From NCBI GenBank assembly GCA_945910005.1, contig OX246748.1:8471363-8535362 (forward strand): 64,000 nt of DNA, given 5' to 3'. Below the pieces are notes generated by a model that worked only from the letters and a program-made list of their open reading frames with translations, searched no databases and was not told the DNA's origin. Position numbers and translations under genes: made by a program. This DNA is from Isoperla grammatica (lineage: Eukaryota > Arthropoda > Insecta > Plecoptera > Perlodidae). How positions within the stretch are numbered: position 1 is the first letter of the stretch; each line of letters begins with the position of its first letter. Below, one piece after another: positions 52,298 through 64,000 of this stretch.

Positions 52298-52592
52298 ATG
52301 ATTAGTGATACGTGAAAATAGCATTTTCAATTGTCATTTTATAGCGTTTTGTAGCATCTATTTTTTTGCCAAGATTAAAAAACTTGAGAATGAAGTTTTC
52401 TCAAATTTTTATTTTTAAATCATGTCATACTATTAAAATTAAAATCAACCAATTTGCATTTATCATAAACAAAGTATAATTACTATGTTAAATATAATAA
52501 AATAGGAAAAGAAAAACCTTAGTTTCTACTGAAAAATAGCGCTTTGTAGCATCTATACACAAAACGCTATTTTCACGTATCTCTAATAATGA
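52298..52592. mobile_element. Foldback MITE, about 295 bp
   Basis: TAATGATTAGTGATACGTGA and AAATAGCATTTT on the left pair with AAAACGCTATTT and TCACGTATCTCTAATAATGA on the right. The phrase GCGTTTTGTAGCATCTAT and its near copy GCGCTTTGTAGCATCTAT also occur inside. Confidence 0.75.
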
Positions 52593-52740
52593 TCAATAGC
52601 AATTACATCTCCATTTAGAAAGACTATATTCCTTGTGTTGCTAGTTCTGTCACTATTATAACGTTGACAGTACAAGGTAAGACTTGAAGGAGCATCTAAG
52701 GGAGGCTTCAGCCTAAAAGTCCCCCCTCCCCCCCCCCCCC

Positions 52741-52812
52741 CTTAAATAAAATGAATTTGTATTTATTGTCTACCCACGCATAAGCCAGCCTCATTTTCTG
52801 TAGGGCCCCCAC
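52741..52812 (-). repeat. ATTT-tailed short repeat
   Basis: CTTAAATAAAATGAATTTGT, ATTTATTGTCTACCCACGCA, TCATTTTCTGTAGGGCCC: reverse copy of the family, after a C-run. Confidence 0.65.
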
Positions 52813-53289
52813 AGAAAACGTATGTAGGAGAGGCGGGAGGGGAAGGACGATATGCGCTTGCGCGGCCCTACTGAGTGATCAGCTGATCTGACAGAGCATC
52901 GCTGTGCAGTTATCTGCTGGACACGTCATCGCGCAGACGATGCATTACTCCTACACCACAACAACGTAGCTCAACAGTCAATTCACAACACAGTAGCTCG
53001 TATAAAGCTTTCGTATAAACGGCGAGATATAAACAGTTGTTGGACGTGTTTTACTTTTGGAAAATGTAATTTCTTGGGGGAAAATGTGAACAAAACATTA
53101 TCAAGAACACAATAACTTCTAACAAGAAAAACATTCTTTTTTAACGTTATGTGAGGGGCCCTCCGCGATCGCGGACCTGCGGACCTGGCCAGTCCGGGCC
53201 TGTGTGGGGGACATAACATAATACAATTCATTATTGCTCGTGTTACAAATACATCACTACCATAGATAGACAGATTTGTCAATTTCCAA

Positions 53290-53395
53290 AGTTAAAAATT
53301 CCCCTGAACCGGGAATCGAACCCTGGACCTGTGAGCACACATACCCTGCCATATTTCGCGTTCTGTCCACCTATGAAGCTTAGCGCTAGCTTCTT
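53290..53395 (-). mobile_element. tRNA-derived sequence (probable SINE head)
   Basis: On the minus strand CCAGGGTTCGATTCCCGG is a perfect T-arm with a pol III B box (GGTTCGATTCC), and TAGCGCTAAGC lies 60-70 bases upstream as a poor A box. No complete cloverleaf can be drawn, so this is a tRNA relic and not a tRNA gene. Confidence 0.5.
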
Positions 53396-53399
53396 TAGC

Positions 53400-55735
53400 T
53401 CCCTACAAAGAATTCTGATTAGAATATTAGTTATTTCTTGCTCTCTCACTCTTACATCGAGGCATATATTCCTACGGGAAGTTTTATGTGCAACACCTGT
53501 CCCATTTGTCTGTTTTGTTTGTTTGTTATAATTTGATAATTTCGTCTAAACAGATATATTCTACTTGTTATAGTATCATCGACGTATCTAGCAAGTTGTT
53601 GCCATAGATTCTGTAATGGGGAAGTGACATATGTGACAAATACCAACCTAAATCTAGTTCCATCTCGTTGTTTGTATCGCATAGTATTACTATCAGTATC
53701 ACATCGTCTGTTGGCTGACTTTGTCAGGGCACATTCCAAGCACGGTTAGTCGACAGGAGAACAAACAGGTATCGGGAAATTCCGCATATAATTTATTCCG
53801 TTGAAATGAACCGCGAAATACGTACCATTGGTTACTACCATCCTAGCCTCCAAACAAGCGTATATCTTTCTATTACTATCTACAAGTCTTTGCGTGACAC
53901 GTCCGTGATAAATCTCAGAGATAGCTCCCTGGAAATCTCAACAATATATTCAAATCGATCGTAATAAACAAATTTGGTCTCCATTTGGTCGCGCACGTAC
54001 GAGATACATACACCATGTTGTTGTTTAATGTTTGCCTTCACGTTCAAGTTGTCTATTTTAATTAATTAGTAACATCATTTCTTATGGCGTGGGTAGCGAA
54101 AGTTACTACTACTACCGGCATATTAAGAGCGGTCTCGTGTCAGTTTGTGATTGGTCGGTCATCTTCGTAACAAGACGTCTCGAAACAGTCGAGTTCTTGA
54201 CCCATTTGTTAGAGTAACATTAAAACATTACGAGGCCGGTCGAATAAATAACTTAACAATTCAATTAATGTAAGTTATTACATATTTTATGAATGTCGAT
54301 TCGCTTTTCAGTGGTGCAGCTTTCTCCAAAAACGAAGTCGGAAAGTGTTATGTAAACATTTTGTAAACATGTATTTTGCTGACGATCGTTTTACCATGGA
54401 CTTATAATAGTTACTTCGTTACTGGACCTGAATCAGCTAACAAATCAATTAATGTAACAATTAAATAGCCACGGAAGAAGGCGGTGGGCGGCCATTTTAG
54501 CCCTTAAGTTTCGGATTTTGACATTGTTCACATTGTTGTTGTGACTGTTGATGTATAATTGCTTATAGCGATAGGGGCCAAAATGTCCGAGAATGTCAAA
54601 AACCGGAAATGAGAATCGCAGACGCGTATTCCAACCACGTTGCACATCCAGATAGTTGTAAGTCCATGGTTTTACCACTAGCGCGATTTTTAAGTTGTAC
54701 AATTTTTCTTTTTTTCAACCAAACGTAATACTTTTCTATTCTTTTTTTTTAGAATATCTCTAGATCTTGATATGTCTAGCCTTTCTTTCATGATGCCAAA
54801 AAGTTGGTATTGAATGTGCACAAAAGACGAAATGCGAAAAGGGTACATAAGAAAAAAATGATTTTGATATTCGATTCAATTGTGATTGATTGATTGTTTG
54901 ATTCGATATTCGTAAGGTGTTATAAAGCTTGGCATCAATAATTAATCAAATTTAAAAACTTGAAGCTGAAAACATGTTTTTTACGACGGCTACTCAATCC
55001 ACTATTACATCGTAATATATATCCAACTCTAAAACCTGCTCGTTCTTATTGTTATGTGATCCGTTTTGAAACTGGAGCTACAAATCAAATCAAATCCAGC
55101 CTCCAAGTTTTAGCGACTTTACGCCCACTCACCATGCACACTATTACGTAGGCCTGTGTTTGGCTAGCCTTATACGTAAGGTATAACGGGTAGGACAGGT
55201 GAACTACTTGGCTAATGTATTTCGAAATGTTGTGTTATGAACGTATCTGTATTCTGTTTTGGTCCCCATGGTTGATGGAGTAATTCAGTTTGCCAGATGA
55301 AACAGTTCGAAATTTGTTTTCATGTTACGAACTCGTAGATTGGTTTGAAACAGATCTCAGTTGTTTCACCGTTTCTATAGAACAATACTCATTTGAGGGG
55401 GCTGTAACATCACAGGCGGACAAACAATGTGTTGCTAGGCAACTCCATTGTTGTATCTTTCTGTGATTGGTGCATTGCATATTCAATGTTTGTCCGAAAT
55501 AAAACAAGGCAACACGGCTATTTTTAGAATTGAGTCTTGTACTATTGGCTACTCAAAATAGACTATATGCATTCTGGGGGTAAAACAATGAACTATTATT
55601 GAGGAGGAGTTTAGCTGTCTATTGCTCATTGTTGTTGTAGTATTGTTAAATTATCAAAGGCGCAGGAGGTTTCTTAGAAGCGCTATCTATTTGTTAGCAG
55701 TGTTTTCATGTCAGTGAAAAATTTGTAAAGTTTGT
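53400..55735. other. Non-coding stretch
   Basis: No gene recognised. A modest inverted repeat GCGGACAAACAATG ... CAATGTTTGTCCG occurs at 55415-55500. Open frames here lack domains and splice context. Confidence 0.4.
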
Positions 55736-55740
55736 GTTGC

Positions 55741-55938
55741 CTCTTCTGGGCCCGGGGTAGAGTTTGACCCAGGGTGACTCTGCCATTCGTAAGAGGCGAC
55801 GAACGAAATTATGGCCCTCTTCTTTCTCTTTCCTCCCCTTAACTCCTTTCAACATTATAGTTTTACCACTCCTTCTCCATTCCTCCATTTCCTGACGTCA
55901 TGAACTAATCGTCGAGTACGTCGTTAAACACCAAATAC
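55741..55938 (+). mobile_element. SINE-like element, copy 3 (3' part)
   Basis: GGGCCCGGGGTAGAGTTTGA, CAGGGTGACTCTGCCATTCG, TAAGAGGCGACGAA, a C/T-rich block with CCCCTTAACTCCTTT, then GTCGAGTACGTCGTTAAACA and CCAAATAC. It shares the order and tail of the fuller copy at 58669-58999. Confidence 0.8.
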
Positions 55939-56103
55939 AAAGATTATCGTTCACAAAATGATAACGCATAATTTATAATTCACACACACGTTGGAGAGAT
56001 GGATAGAAAAATAAGTTTGCTAAAAAAAATCAAGCTAAATTGACTGTTAACTATAGTACAGGTGGTGTTTCTTGTTACTTTCAATGAATAAGATGTTCAT
56101 TCG

Positions 56104-56345
56104 TCAGCATGAGATCAGATACGTCGGGCGCACTATACATCGTGACGTAACATCGTGAGAACTGAGAGACAACAAGTGTTCCGCGTCAGCATGAGAGTAG
56201 ATACGTCGGGCGCACTATACATCGTGACGTAACATCGTGAGAACTAAGAGACAACAAGTGTTGCACGTCAGCATGAGACTAGATACGTCGGGCGCACTAT
56301 ACATAGCGTGACGTAACATCGTGAGAACTGAGATAACAAATAGTG
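56104..56345. repeat. 82-bp tandem repeat, three units
   Basis: GTCAGCATGAGA starts units at about 56104, 56186 and 56268. Each has GATACGTCGGGCGCACTATA, CATCGTGACGTAACATCGTG and AGAGACAACAAGTGTT (the third is slightly diverged). Confidence 0.92.
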
Positions 56346-56679
56346 TTCCGCATTCATTGCAACGAGTGCATTCTACTCTACGTGCTCGGAGTAACTATAT
56401 GAACGCACCCATATTCTGCACACGCACTCGATCGGTTCTGATAATCAGTGCAACTCTAAACTGGAGCACAGTTATGATAATTACCAGGTATATAATGATG
56501 GTAAATGTTGTCGACTTTACGATCCGATAATTATTAGTTATTATTATTGTTGTTAACGAACAGGTATCATGAGATATCTGTTTGCACGACTGTTTGATTG
56601 AATAAAACGCCTTACTCGAGAATTTCCTAGTTACATTTTTTTAGTGATAGTAGTACTAATTATATTTATTATATCAGTA

Positions 56680-56686
56680 GTAGTAC

Positions 56687-56754
<68 letters not shown>

Positions 56755-56755
56755 A
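56680..56755. repeat. (AGT)n microsatellite
   Basis: More than 20 AGT units, bordered by imperfect AGTACT phrases. Confidence 0.95.
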
Positions 56756-56794
56756 CTTAGTAGTAATATTGGTGAAGTATTAGTAGAAGTACGA

Positions 56795-56870
56795 GTGACT
56801 GCTGGTCGTAAGAGGCAAGCAAATTAAGTCTTCTATTTTCCCTTTTCCTCTCATTTACCAATGTAAATCT
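56795..56870 (+). mobile_element. SINE-like element, fragment
   Basis: CTGGTCGTAAGAGGCAAGCA followed by a pyrimidine-rich block matches the centre of the SINE-like family. The tail is replaced by a C-run at about 56886. Confidence 0.5.
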
Positions 56871-57289
56871 AATTGATTCTCTTACCCCCCCCCCCCCCCC
56901 CCCCACCCTTCAATCTCTATTTTCTTTCCTTCAATCTCGTACTATTTTGCCATAAGATCTACTGGTTGACAACAAATAATCAAAAATATATACTAATTTT
57001 GTTTTATTGTTATATTGTCTTAATTTATTTTTTAATTCGATTTTGTTGTTTTTCACTATTGTTTGTTTCGTTATATTATATTGAACAGTTATATAACAGT
57101 CCTCCTTTGACCCTTTGTAAATCAATTTTACAGCTGAATAGGACAGCCATAGACTCAAATAAATACATAAATAAATAAGTAAATGAATAATAGAATGAAT
57201 TAATAAATATATACATAAATAAATACATAAATAAAGAAACAAAATAGTAAATAAAGAAATAAAGAATAATTAATCAAAAAATTAAACTA

Positions 57290-57459
57290 GCAAGTACCAG
57301 TGGGACGCCGCTGTTACAGCAAGTGTAGTAACGGAAGCTCCGGTGTCCGACTGGCCGATTGCCCGCGCGCTCTGTTACCACGATCGTTGTCACGCTTGAC
57401 AGACTTCTTTGTCCATCCATCTCTTCATCTTCCCAACTTTCAGTTTCGAAACGTTTCAT
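57290..57459 (-). CDS. Candidate short coding exon, unknown
   Basis: A minus-strand frame with a real ATG at 57459 reads MKRFETESWEDEEMDGQRSL and on to RSFRYYTCCNSGVPL, ending at a possible donor (CACTG|GTACTTG). A GACGTCA motif lies just upstream of the ATG. Base composition is higher in GC than its surroundings. No family is recognised and no downstream exon was found, so this is only a candidate. Confidence 0.2.
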
Positions 57460-57714
57460 CCGATGACGTCACTACTGGCTCAGTTCACTTCACACGATAC
57501 ACATCTACGTTTGTAGCAACCTCACCTTGAACATTATCGCCTTGTTCATCGGGGCTTCAATTACTGAGAGTGTTGGCTACACTGTTGAAAGACGTGTTTT
57601 GAGTAATGTATTAATTATCATTTTAATTACACCTTATTGTTGTTTAATTGATCACTCTGAACGGATAGGGCGCTAACCTTTTTGCATAAATACTTGAAAT
57701 AAGTCTTACTAGTG

Positions 57715-57802
57715 TTACTACAATCACTTCCGCTACCGCTACTATCACCACCACCACTACTACTAGTACTACTAGTACTACTAGTACTACTAGTACTACT
57801 AG

Positions 57803-57843
<41 letters not shown>

Positions 57844-58100
57844 ATACTGCTGATTTTATACTACTATCACTACCTAACCGTCGTACTACTACTAATTCTA
57901 CTAATTAATACTGCTTATATTATACTATCACTACATAACCGTCCTACTACTACTTATTCTACTAACAAGTACTGCTGATATTATACTACTATATCACCAC
58001 CTAACCGTCGTACTACTACTAATTCTACTCATAAATACTGCTATTATTATACTTCTATCACTAGCTAACCGTCGTTCTACTAATACTAATTCTACCAAAA
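57715..58100. repeat. (CTA)n-rich repeat region
   Basis: ACTACTAGT units, then (CTA)n, followed by three or four degenerate repeats of about 75 bases containing TACTGCT, TATACTACTATCAC and CTAACCGTCGTACTACTACT. Confidence 0.85.
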
Positions 58101-58154
58101 ATAATTTCAGTAGAAGAATTATTGTGACTAAAACTTATTATGGGATGCACAGTG

Positions 58155-58370
58155 CTTCCCCTTCTGGGCTCGTGCTCGATTTGGGCCCAGGGTAACTCTG
58201 CCAGTCGTAAGAGGCGACGAAATTAGCCATTTCCCGTTTCCCTCCCTTAAACACCTTTACAGACAAGTCCTCCTACTGGTCCTTTACCTACAACCTACAA
58301 CCAACCCCTGATGTGATATGACCTCACGGTTATATGTTGTGTACATTGTAAAGTCCGAATAAACCTCAAT
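58155..58370 (+). mobile_element. SINE-like element, copy 4 (alternative 3' end)
   Basis: GGGCCCAGGGTAACTCTGCC, AGTCGTAAGAGGCGACGAAA, CCCTTAAACACCTTTACAG, then ACCCCTGATGTGATATGACC. The last part resembles the reverse copy at 7885-8098 rather than the CGTCGTTAAACACC tail. Confidence 0.7.
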
Positions 58371-58668
58371 ATAATGTAAAACCCCTGTCACAACATTGGA
58401 CTGTATGTACCCTTCACCATAGAAACTAAAATAAGGAATTTACCTACAAGGACATAAATTGAGGTCCTGGACTAATTCTATTGTTAAAACTTAATATCGT
58501 TATTAAATGAGAATTCTATAGAAACCACATTGAAATATTTCCTGTATGGAAAACGAAAGGAGAGAAACAATTTAAATAATTATGTAATTTTGAACAGAAA
58601 AATGTATTTTTATGTTTATATTATGTTTGCGTTCGTATTGATCACTGTATTATGGGGTTTTATTGATA

Positions 58669-58999
58669 GAGGTGGCTCAGCGGTAAAGAGCGAGACTCTA
58701 GTTCAAGAGGGAGACAGTTCGATGTTGTCCATCGACAACTTGACTGAAGATTATCCCCCAGGCTTTCCTCAGGCGAATACTGGGATTGAATCCTATAAAA
58801 TAGCGCTTGAGCATTATTTCCCCGTACACCATACAGCTCCCTGTCCGGGCCTGGGTAGAATTTGTCCCACGGTGACTCTGCTAGTCGTAAGAGGCGACGA
58901 AATGAGGTCCTCCCTTTACTCTTTCCACTTGTTTTGCCTTTACTTCAATCCTCCTGCTATTTGACCGAACTGACGAGTACGTCGTTAAACACCAAATAA
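58669..58999 (+). mobile_element. SINE-like element, fullest copy, with a tRNA-like head
   Basis: The head GGTGGCTCAGCGGTAAAGAG resembles a D-arm with an A box (GCTC...GAGC stem), and GACAGTTCGATGTTGTC about 45 bases on forms a T-arm-like stem-loop. A unique middle follows. The family 3' half comes next: GTGACTCTGCTAGTCGTAAG, AGGCGACGAAATGAGG, a C/T-rich block, GACGAGTACGTCGTTAAACA and CCAAATAAATGAAAT. Head plus shared body plus A-rich end is the layout of a tRNA-derived SINE. Confidence 0.75.
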
Positions 59000-60316
59000 A
59001 TGAAATATTAATAATTTGTCGAACTTTTGCAAAGGTTACCTTATCGTTTTCATGTATTTGTAATAGATACTGAATAGCAGGTTGTTTTTTCTATATCCTA
59101 TTTTACATCTTCTAAGATCAGACGATTTTTTCTAAAATTATTAATTATAATAATCAGAGTTATTTCTCCGAAGAAAACATTAATAATTTAATTTTGCTAT
59201 AAATATAATGAATGATGATGAGTAATTTTCAGTAAAATAAAGATTCGTTATTCAACATCATTGATACAAATCTTTAACAAAAATTAATACCAGAAACAAT
59301 TAAAAAATATTTTGTTTTACAGAACTCTTACATACAAATTGGCAATAATTATGTGCCATATTGGCAAACACTATCTCAACGATTTTGTAACTCGTCTAAA
59401 AATATCCCGTTTTCTATTTCCAAATCCAACAAGATTTAATATGGCGCTATAAAAGTATATATTACACAATCCACCACTAACTAACTAACCTACCTTCAAG
59501 ACATTTACACATAATACACAATAAACTCACGCGTCCCAATTAAAAGCAAACTCAATGTATGTAGAAAACATTCTTTTTCTGAAATTAATTCTGTTCAAGA
59601 ACCATAAAACACGCGTTTAAATAGATTTAATTACTCGTATATTTCGCCAAACGATTTGTCAATGATTCTAGTGATTTAAATAGATAACGAGTTGGCGCGC
59701 TGCTGTGCAACAATGTCGAGAAACAGGAAACAGGTATGTGCACGTTGTTATGTCTGCGTGGATACACTCACACATAGATAGGTACGTAATACTGCCTTGC
59801 TTGAAAACGAAAGTGATCCATTTTTAATGTTATCTAATTAATAGCTTGGGGCATCTTCGCTGGATATAGTCGGGTCGGTAAAAAGAGAAACCTACCGTGA
59901 TCTGGAGCAAGCGGTGATCAAACTTGTTTACATAGACAATGATGTGTAAATGATTGATTTTTTGAGCTAGCTACATTAGTTTTGTATTGGTATCTTGAGA
60001 TCGGTTAAAGATATTGAAAAAGTGATTTTTTTTAGTGATCTTAACGATGAATTTATATTGAAATAGTTGCGGTTGTTATAACTGTAGGGCTATTTCTTTA
60101 ATTATTAATTATTTAATCAAGAACAGAAATAACAATCTTTACCATTTTAATATTTGAAAGTTATTTAAATTCATTAACTGATTTTAAACCAAATATCGGG
60201 TAAATATAAAATACCGGCCAACTTGCGTGCCCATTTCAACTTACAAAAAATCAGGATATACTTATACAACTTACAATTGACAAGTACTTTGTGATATGTA
60301 CTCATCCCCTCCTCTA
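59000..60316. other. Non-coding stretch
   Basis: AT-rich. At about 59713 there is CAACAATGTCGAGAAACAGG followed by AAACAG|GTATGT, which could be a seven-codon first exon (MSRNRKQ) with a good donor. No partner exon was found. Confidence 0.35.
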
Positions 60317-60329
60317 TCAGATATACCCA

Positions 60330-60620
60330 ACTGTAAGACGAATGCTTTGGTAGTATACCTCGTTATAAGAGGTTTGATCGTTACAGAAGGTCAGGGTTTG
60401 AGTCCCAGCGGAAGGACTTTCATCATTCGCTTTTATATTCCGTATATGAACATATACTAGAAGTTTACAAGCTAGATAGTGTATGAAGGGATAGAAATTG
60501 TAACATAAATTTGTCCCAGTTAAAGATCGAACCCATATCCTCCTGCTAATCAGATATGAGGATTTGAGTTCGATCCTCGGATAGTAGGGGTCAGGTTTTA
60601 TTACGATTGCTGTTTCTTCA
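60330..60620. mobile_element. tRNA-derived relics, partly inverted
   Basis: TTTGGTAGTATACCTCGTTA with CAGGGTTTGAGTCCCAGCGG about 45 bases on looks like A/B boxes of a tRNA-derived head on the plus strand. At 60529-60580, GATCGAACCCATATCCTC and GAGGATTTGAGTTCGATC form a mirror pair of T-arm-like motifs. There is no intact tRNA. Confidence 0.45.
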
Positions 60621-60679
60621 TACATATAATAATTACTGCAAAATTATCTAAAGCCTAAACGGATAACGTGCCCTTAGAG

Positions 60680-61049
60680 CGAAGGGTAGTCTCGACGTCA
60701 AAATCCGCAGAACATTTTCATTATTTAATTATATCTCAAGATTGCAACAAGAAATAGGAAATCTAAATCAACAGCGCACTGTGTTTTGGTAAGCCCTACA
60801 GACTGAATAAAATATTATAACAATTAGCGTAATTATTTTGATATTATAATTCAATAATTAGCAATGAAATTAATTATATATAAAAAACATACTGATTATA
60901 ATGTAAAACACAACTTAAAACATTCAGTATGTAGGACTTACTAAACCACAGTGCGCTGATGATTCAGATTTTCGATTTCGAAGCCCCTTCTTGAGATATA
61001 ATTTTAAAATGAAAATGTTGTGCGGTTTTTGACGTAGAGGTATCCTTCC
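60680..61049. mobile_element. Foldback MITE upstream of the cuticle gene
   Basis: GCGAAGGGTAGTCTCGACGT, CAAAATCCGCAGAACATTTT and AACAGCGCACTGTGTTTTGG on the left pair imperfectly with CACAGTGCGCTGATGATTCA and GCGGTTTTTGACGTAGAGGT on the right. The arms are over 110 bp. It ends about 360 bp before the cuticle gene TATA box. Confidence 0.8.
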
Positions 61050-61406
61050 TTGTTAAATAAAATAAATATAAACATGTCAAGACATTGTTTTGTTAACTAA
61101 TCCGTTGAGATGTTTATATGTACACTTCAATAACAATGACCTGCAAGTGGTAACCGCACTATAGCGCCCAGTATCCATACTAGCACGGTATAACCTACTT
61201 GCGGATTCATTCCGAACACCGTAACATTGAGATAGTCGATCAGAACGGAAGAAACATGTTTGCCAATAGCGCCAAGTGCAATAAAGTTATAGTAACGTAA
61301 CGACAAGCCGCGAACACTGATAATTGGGCGTAACCTCCCCTCCGACGCCGTTTAACCCCCCCCCCCCCCCTCCCCTGACATGCGATCGTGTGCACCACCG
61401 CTTTCA

Positions 61407-61443
61407 TATATAAGGAGGAATGATTTTCTTAATTGCCATCAGT
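61407..61443 (+). promoter_or_regulatory. Cuticle gene core promoter (TATA box and initiator)
   Basis: TATATAAG at 61407-61414 and the arthropod initiator TCAGT at 61439-61443. The predicted first base is the A at 61441, 34 bases from the first T of the TATA box, which is the standard spacing. The 5' UTR would be 55 bases to the ATG at 61496. Confidence 0.8.
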
Positions 61444-61495
61444 ACACTTGCTACTACTACCTAATCAACAACAAGAAACGATCTCAGCATCAAAC

Positions 61496-63134
61496 ATGCG
61501 TTGCCAAATGGTGAGTTACAATTTTCAATTCTATGAATAGTATAATAATTTAAAAAAATTCAATTTTTGTTTGTTTGCTAGTTAGAATTACAATTTTGTA
61601 CAAGATACAAATCACTAATTAAAATAAAATTGTGTATTTATAGTCTAACCACTCCATTACAAGATCTGATTTTCAGTGGTAGACATTCATTTTAATTAAA
61701 ATATTCAATTCATTAATTGGTTTGATCGGTATAGTTTACTATGAAGGAAACTTTAAATTTTAAATTAAATTAGATTGTTTTCATATTTTAACAATCATTC
61801 TAAAACAAACAAACGTTTGCTCTAATTTGAATTAAATGTAAACCTTCGTTCTATTCCTTCAAACTATTGGCGGGCTATCATTTAAAACCAACTAACAATG
61901 TTCTGTTTCTATTTTAGATCCTCGCTGTCGTTGCCATGGCCGTGTCCTGCGCAGTCGCCTACCCTCAATACGGCTACGCCGCGCATGCGCCCCTCGCCTA
62001 CGCTCACGCACCTGTCGCCATCGCCCACGCACCTGTTGCCATCGCCCACGAACCCTATGTAAGTATAGCACATAGCTCAATTGTTTGTTTTAATTTTTGT
62101 ACACTACCTTGTAAATTACACACTAGTTAAGTTAAGTACACGTATCTATTTGTATTATTGAGTAATTATTTTGACTTCAAAGCTAGAAATGAACCAAGGG
62201 AAAGAGCTAAAATAAAACAATAATTATACCAATAGCTTGCAAGAATCATGAGGCCATTTTGTAATACGACACAGATTAAAACCGGCATATTTAAAACACA
62301 CATGTTTATCTTGATCAAATCTCAAAATCAAGGCGATAGTTGTGTGTTTATTTTTGCACACACCGATGACCTGAACGTTGCTAATAAACTGTTTTCCCTC
62401 CAGGCTCACCCCAAGTACGAGTTCCAATATGGCGTCAAGGATGCCCACACCGGAGACATCAAGCAACAGCATGAGGTGAGTTGAATAGAAATATATATAA
62501 TACTTTTTCTAAGGATTTGTTTTGTATTATTGTATTGTAAAAAAATTAGTAGTTGTGTTCTCTGGTAGGTACTTAAATTAGTAAGGAATTAAGTGAATAG
62601 AAACACACTTTGGACTTAATAGCTAGTTTAAACTCAAGCCCTCCTTGACTCAGTCACTTATCAGCTAAGCTCCACATTGATTCAATGGATTCAATGGTTT
62701 GTGGCTGAAAAATTGTGGGGTATGAAGAGAGACTTAGTTAAGGGGAGCTTGAGTCTCAACTCTGCATTTGTCCATCCCATAGTCAATGAAAATTAATTTC
62801 CTTACATCAATTAGAACTTAATGAATAGTGCAACTCTTAGATCAGGTAGCAATGTTATTCAGTGTCTGACTATAGTAAAGTAGTGTCTTCAACAAGTGGT
62901 TGTACTAATGCCTGTCCTAATGCTCAGGTCCGCGACGGAGATGTGGTCAAGGGACAATACAGCCTGGTGGAGGCCGACGGTACTCTGCGTACAGTAGACT
63001 ACACTGCCGACGATCACAACGGTTTCAACGCAGTCGTTACCAAGACCGGACACGCAGCGCACCCTGTCGCCGTTCCCGTCAAGCACGTGCAGCCCATCGC
63101 CTACGCGCACGCGCCCGTCTACTCTCACTACTAG
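61496..63134 (+). CDS. Cuticle protein with RR-2 chitin-binding domain
   Basis: Four exons: 61496-61510, 61918-62058, 62404-62475, 62928-63134; all in phase, 144 aa. The short first exon coding only MRCQM is typical of cuticle genes. Residues 1-19 form a signal peptide (hydrophobic [14 protein letters not shown]). It is followed by [20 protein letters not shown], a low-complexity Ala/His/Pro/Tyr repeat (two AHAPVAI units). The extended R&R consensus runs from [20 protein letters not shown] through [20 protein letters not shown] to [17 protein letters not shown], which fits the RR-2 class of harder cuticle. The C-terminus returns to [11 protein letters not shown]. The protein should be secreted by epidermis and bind chitin. 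A single AATAAA lies at 63799-63804, far downstream. Confidence 0.96.
61618..61690 (-). repeat. ATTT-tailed short repeat, cuticle gene intron 1
   Basis: AAAATAAAATTGTGTATTTA, TAGTCTAACCACTCCATTAC, GATCTGATTTTCAGTGGTAG: reverse copy of the dispersed family. Confidence 0.7.
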
Positions 63135-64000
63135 CGCTAGAGCGGACTCGATCCGTAGCTACATCACACGAGCCGCCTTAACTACGATCATGCTTAACCA
63201 AATCACTCCTAAATACGACTAACGCGATTCCTGTGAGGTAAACAATGATGTCAGATCAAATCGTAGTTCCTTCTTCAAAGTCAAACTGTCTCTTTTCTAT
63301 CTTCATTTTTACTATTGATAGCCCCTCAAATTGCTTTTAGATTCTCATTTCTCTTACTTTCTTTTGTACATAATCATATCTTCTTCAATTTAACACTGCT
63401 GTCTTTATGAGCTAAGCTTCGTAGCAGCAATATCTCTTTTGAGGGATATTTAGGCAAATAACTTGGCTCAATTCAGGTAGTTTTAACTTAAAGTTGCTTT
63501 CGTACTCCTACAGAAAAAGCTTTTTCAACAAAAACCCTCTTTATCGTTTTCCAAACAACCTGCTTTGTATAATCAGCTATGATATCCAAATCTGTGTGTA
63601 TGACGTTTCTTGTACATAATCTTCAACGTCATTTTCACATTCTTCAAATCTTCATTCCAGTCTACGTGAAGAATTGATTTCTTTCCTTTTTACGTAATAT
63701 CAACTCATTGTGAACTTATAAAATGAGGTCAAAGTAATCGATACAAGTTTATTACTTTAAAAAATTAATTACGAACTTGGCTTCTCCAGAATCATCCAAA
63801 TAAATACCAGTTTGAAAAATGTGACTGTGTTTAGGTATTAATTAAGTTTGTGTCTAGTCTGTTTTTCGAATAAGAAAAGCAAAATATCATCTCACTAACA
63901 GAGTATTTGTGTTAATTTCTAAAGTAATGACCGGACTTGTTTTGTATAACTTTGATCTTAAGGAATCTGCCGTTGTCTGTATTTCATCAGTCCATGGATT
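63135..64000. other. 3' region of the cuticle gene
   Basis: AT-rich, non-coding, presumably 3' UTR and flank. No other gene or repeat is recognised before the window end. Confidence 0.45.

Noticed and set aside
53290..53395. tRNA gene on the minus strand
   Set aside because: Perfect B box but no full cloverleaf and no proper acceptor stem; more likely a tRNA-derived repeat.
57712..57978. Leu/Val-rich 88-codon frame
   Set aside because: Translation of (CTA)n microsatellite.

Overview
The window is animal nuclear DNA, most likely from an arthropod. Genes are split into short exons with GT-AG introns and sit in AT-rich DNA packed with transposon remnants, and the right end carries a chitin-binding RR-2 cuticle protein gene, a family typical of arthropods. 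The sequence does not let me name the species. Short motifs such as AGGCCTA are very frequent in the non-coding DNA.

Five protein-coding genes can be rebuilt exon by exon with intact reading frames. From left to right: PDSS2 (+, 12905-19175, 6 exons, 422 aa), second subunit of the polyprenyl diphosphate synthase that makes the ubiquinone tail; LCA5/lebercilin-like (-, 32443-25827, 9 exons, 709 aa), a ciliary coiled-coil protein; ABCB7/ATM1-type mitochondrial transporter (+, 33829-51328, 12 exons, 761 aa); SETD4-like lysine methyltransferase (+, 34703-36076, one exon, 457 aa), lying wholly inside ABCB7 intron 1 on the same strand; and the cuticle protein (+, 61496-63134, 4 exons, 144 aa) with a clear TATA box and initiator. 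LCA5 and ABCB7 are head to head, about 1.4 kb apart. PDSS2 and ABCB7 both act in mitochondria (ubiquinone and iron-sulfur supply), but nothing shows that they are co-regulated.

The rest is dominated by mobile elements. Several are delimited to the base by target-site duplications: five hAT-type elements (10177-11414, 12089-12505, 16006-17138 with 16200-16986 nested in it, 21381-22105), a piggyBac-type element with TTAA sites (38413-39329), and a TA-flanked Tigger/pogo-like element inside a microsatellite (44670-45975). There are many foldback elements, a dispersed SINE-like family, a short repeat with an (ATTT)n tail, 3' fragments of non-LTR retrotransposons, three tandem arrays (110-bp, about 145-bp and 82-bp units), and long (ATTT)n tracts.

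The most unusual structures are a 2.9-kb diverged palindrome (4263-7185) whose arms each hold a decayed copy of an uncharacterised cysteine-rich gene, a tandem array in ABCB7 intron 3 that repeats the exon-3 splice donor, and a PDSS2 splice acceptor formed by a repeat tail. I found no convincing prokaryotic-type system, CRISPR array, rRNA or intact tRNA.
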